Below are positions 5,119 to 6,547 of a stretch of 6,547 nucleotides of DNA, piece after piece; the first letter of the stretch is position 1, and each line of letters begins with the position of its first letter. The translations under genes and the position numbers were made by a program. The DNA is from an uncultured Clostridia bacterium (GTDB taxonomy: Bacteria > Bacillota > Clostridia > TANB77 > CAG-508). The stretch covers positions 1-6,547 of the forward strand of contig CAKPKZ010000088.1 in the NCBI GenBank assembly GCA_934167435.1, read 5' to 3'. The notes beneath the pieces are model-generated. The model was not told where the DNA came from. It saw only the letters and a list, made by a program, of their open reading frames with translations, and made no database searches.

Positions 5119-5880
5119 ATGAACTACGAAAGACCATATTATAAAGATATTAATTATCACCCGCTAATGTTCTATGTTATATTCGGAGCAAAAGAAGAAG
5201 AATTAGTAATTTCAAGAGAAAAACACAATTTAGATGAAGTGCCAGAAGGATTAAACCTAAATATGCTTACCCGAGAACAACATGGCGAATACATGGATAA
5301 GCTAATAGGAGGAACTTTAGGAAAATTATTAAAAAATGAACAACCAGAATTATACGAAAGAATACAAAAAGAAAATATTTGGGCAATTGTAAATGGAGAA
5401 ATTAAGCAAGATGATAATTTAAAGTATCTGCGAAATACAATAGGCGTGGTACAAGCATTTCTAGATACAGGAGCAATTGCAGTTTTAGATATGCAAACAT
5501 TTTCTTTGTATTCAGCAGAAGAATTTACAGAAAAAATCTTTTCAAAGAAACTTGATGTGTATTCACATGTTAAAATATTACTTTCAAAGATGGAAGACGG
5601 AAATATATGGCTACATACAAGAGGACTTCGAAAATTTGGACGACCAGATGTAAGTATAGAAAACATTCAGGAGTCAGATGTTGATAAAGCAGTAAGAGTG
5701 GCTAATCAAATGATTTATTATAGTTCATTAGGTGTACTTTTTAACAAGAAAACAAAACTTCATACACATAAAGAAGAGACTTTTATTGTTAATCCTGAAT
5801 TTGTAGAAGATTACGAAAATGTTGATTTTAATAATGCTTATTGCAAATTATTATGGGAAGAATGTGAACAAGTAATTTAA
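5119..5880 (+). CDS. Unnamed 253-aa protein, possibly a distant DUF4261-like family member
   Basis: An intact protein with a strong start (GAGGAGG nine bases before the ATG). Residues 1-45 start with HPLMFYVIFGAKEEELV. Residues 50-100 are helical and charged. VVQAFLDTGAIAVLDMQTFSL (110-130) is a helix and strand, then a helix EEFTEKIF. The best conserved-looking piece is WLHTRGLRKFGRPDVSI (164-180), followed by a long helix (VDKAVRVANQMIYYSSLGVLF) and a histidine-containing strand (KLHTHKEETFIVN). The order of a short G-L/M-x-x-F/L-x-x-P-D/E strand, a helix and a further strand resembles the C-terminal region of the DUF4261 protein two genes upstream (GMSTLFLPDLQ, then helix). I therefore suggest a remote relation, without certainty. 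No signal peptide or membrane segment. The function is unknown; the position supports an immunity or accessory role. Confidence 0.8.
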   Translation: MNYERPYYKDINYHPLMFYVIFGAKEEELVISREKHNLDEVPEGLNLNMLTREQHGEYMDKLIGGTLGKLLKNEQPELYERIQKENIWAIVNGEIKQDDNLKYLRNTIGVVQAFLDTGAIAVLDMQTFSLYSAEEFTEKIFSKKLDVYSHVKILLSKMEDGNIWLHTRGLRKFGRPDVSIENIQESDVDKAVRVANQMIYYSSLGVLFNKKTKLHTHKEETFIVNPEFVEDYENVDFNNAYCKLLWEECEQVI

Positions 5881-5904
5881 AATAAATAGAGAGGAATTTT
5901 AAAT

Positions 5905-6547
5905 ATGGGAATAGAAATTAAAATAAAACAACCTGAAAGCAACACTGATATATATAGAATTGAAGAATTATGGAAAAACGCGTGTACAAATGCTTTTGAA
6001 GGTGAAACAAATCCAAGAATAGGAGTTCAAGATGAGTTTTATAGAATGCAACTTCAATTTATAAATACAAGTAAAGAGTATGATGAAAAGAAATCACAAA
6101 GCTTTGATACAGCAAAAGACTTTATATTATTTGACAAAAATAATTATGGTAGCGGAATACAATTATGGTTTGAAGATGATAATATTTGTATGTGGACATC
6201 ATTTCCAACAACATATAGTGAAATTGTAAGTTTGTATAAGTTAGTAAATATGATATGTGATGAATTTAATATAAAAGAATTTTATAGAGGAAGTGTAGGA
6301 GAATTTGAATTAGTAGATATAAGCCAATTAAATTGGTTTATAGAACTAGGTATAAATGATACACTTTTAATGCTAGATAGAATGAAAAAACAAATAATTG
6401 AAGGTGAAGATAGGAATGGATATGTCGCAATTAATGGAGTTGTAAATCCATTAAGTATAACACTTGATAATTTAAAAAGTTGGGGAATAGATTTACCTTT
6501 AGTGGATAATATGGAAAATATTAAAAATGTAATGAAGAATTATGAAA
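5905..6547 (+). CDS. Partial protein at the right edge, possibly DUF4299-like
   Basis: The ATG is preceded by AGAGAGGA nine bases upstream, and the frame stays open for 214 codons to the window end, so the C-terminus is missing. Segments seen: MGIEIKIKQPES (first strand), IYRIEELWKNACTNAF, a probable sheet with FYRMQLQFIN (about 46-55), GSGIQLWFEDDNICMWTSFP (about 80-99), a helix EIVSLYKLVNMICDEF, then FYRGSV, a further helical part, and GYVAINGVVNPLSITLDNL with WGIDLP near the edge. A glycine, a strand ending in F/W-x-x-x-x, then a T-S-F-P-T-T turn and a helix is a layout I associate with DUF4299 proteins of Firmicutes (about 300 aa). This is tentative. The gene is cytosolic and acidic and follows the previous gene by 24 bp. 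Nothing points to an enzyme. Confidence 0.75.
   Translation, partial: MGIEIKIKQPESNTDIYRIEELWKNACTNAFEGETNPRIGVQDEFYRMQLQFINTSKEYDEKKSQSFDTAKDFILFDKNNYGSGIQLWFEDDNICMWTSFPTTYSEIVSLYKLVNMICDEFNIKEFYRGSVGEFELVDISQLNWFIELGINDTLLMLDRMKKQIIEGEDRNGYVAINGVVNPLSITLDNLKSWGIDLPLVDNMENIKNVMKNYE

Noticed and set aside
5172..5666. A 164-codon open frame on the minus strand.
   Set aside because: It lies wholly inside the well-supported 253-aa + strand gene, is rich in Ser, Phe and Cys as expected for the complement of AT-rich coding DNA, and has no ribosome binding site or family resemblance.

Overview
The window is very AT-rich (by eye well under 35% G+C). It has Shine-Dalgarno sites of the AAGGAGG/GAGGAGG type, heavy AAA/GAA/ATA codon use and TAA-biased stops. 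This suggests a low-GC Firmicute, most likely a clostridium or a relative. Every credible gene is on the + strand. Gaps are mostly 0-50 bp, and no terminator hairpin or convincing internal promoter is visible, so the window reads as one co-directional gene array. No stretch of more than 300 bp lacks a gene. I see no tRNA, rRNA, CRISPR array, transposase or integrase.

The content looks like a poly-immunity locus: a string of small, unrelated, cytosolic, acidic proteins. Several belong to families known as immunity partners of polymorphic toxins (contact-dependent, LXG/type VII or related effectors). In order: an unrecognised 106-aa ORF at the left edge (5-325); a 68-aa orphan (366-572); a YezG/DUF600-like antitoxin interrupted by an in-frame TAG (573-1001); a 102-aa unrecognised protein (1018-1326); a 178-aa unrecognised protein with an in-frame open extension past its TAG (1361-1897, to 1963); a small CxxC ORF remnant (1960-2037); a 126-aa ORF (2028-2408) that runs in frame into a DUF6572-like domain broken by an apparent one-base deletion (about 2346-2677); an Imm33/DUF2185 protein with an extra N-terminal domain (2704-3495); a SUKH/SMI1-KNR4 protein (3500-3898); a DUF4261 protein (3933-4808); a MafI-like protein (4826-5089); a possible second DUF4261-like protein (5119-5880); and an unfinished gene at the right edge (5905 onward), possibly DUF4299-like.

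The left half (573-2677) carries three apparent coding lesions in five genes: two amber stops with conserved-looking coding sequence beyond them, and one frameshift. The right half (2704 to the end) looks intact. No toxin or secretion gene is visible. The natural reading is that the cell stores immunity genes against toxins of competing strains, with turnover and decay in part of the array. Immunity roles are inferred from family membership and context; no partner toxin is present to confirm any of them.
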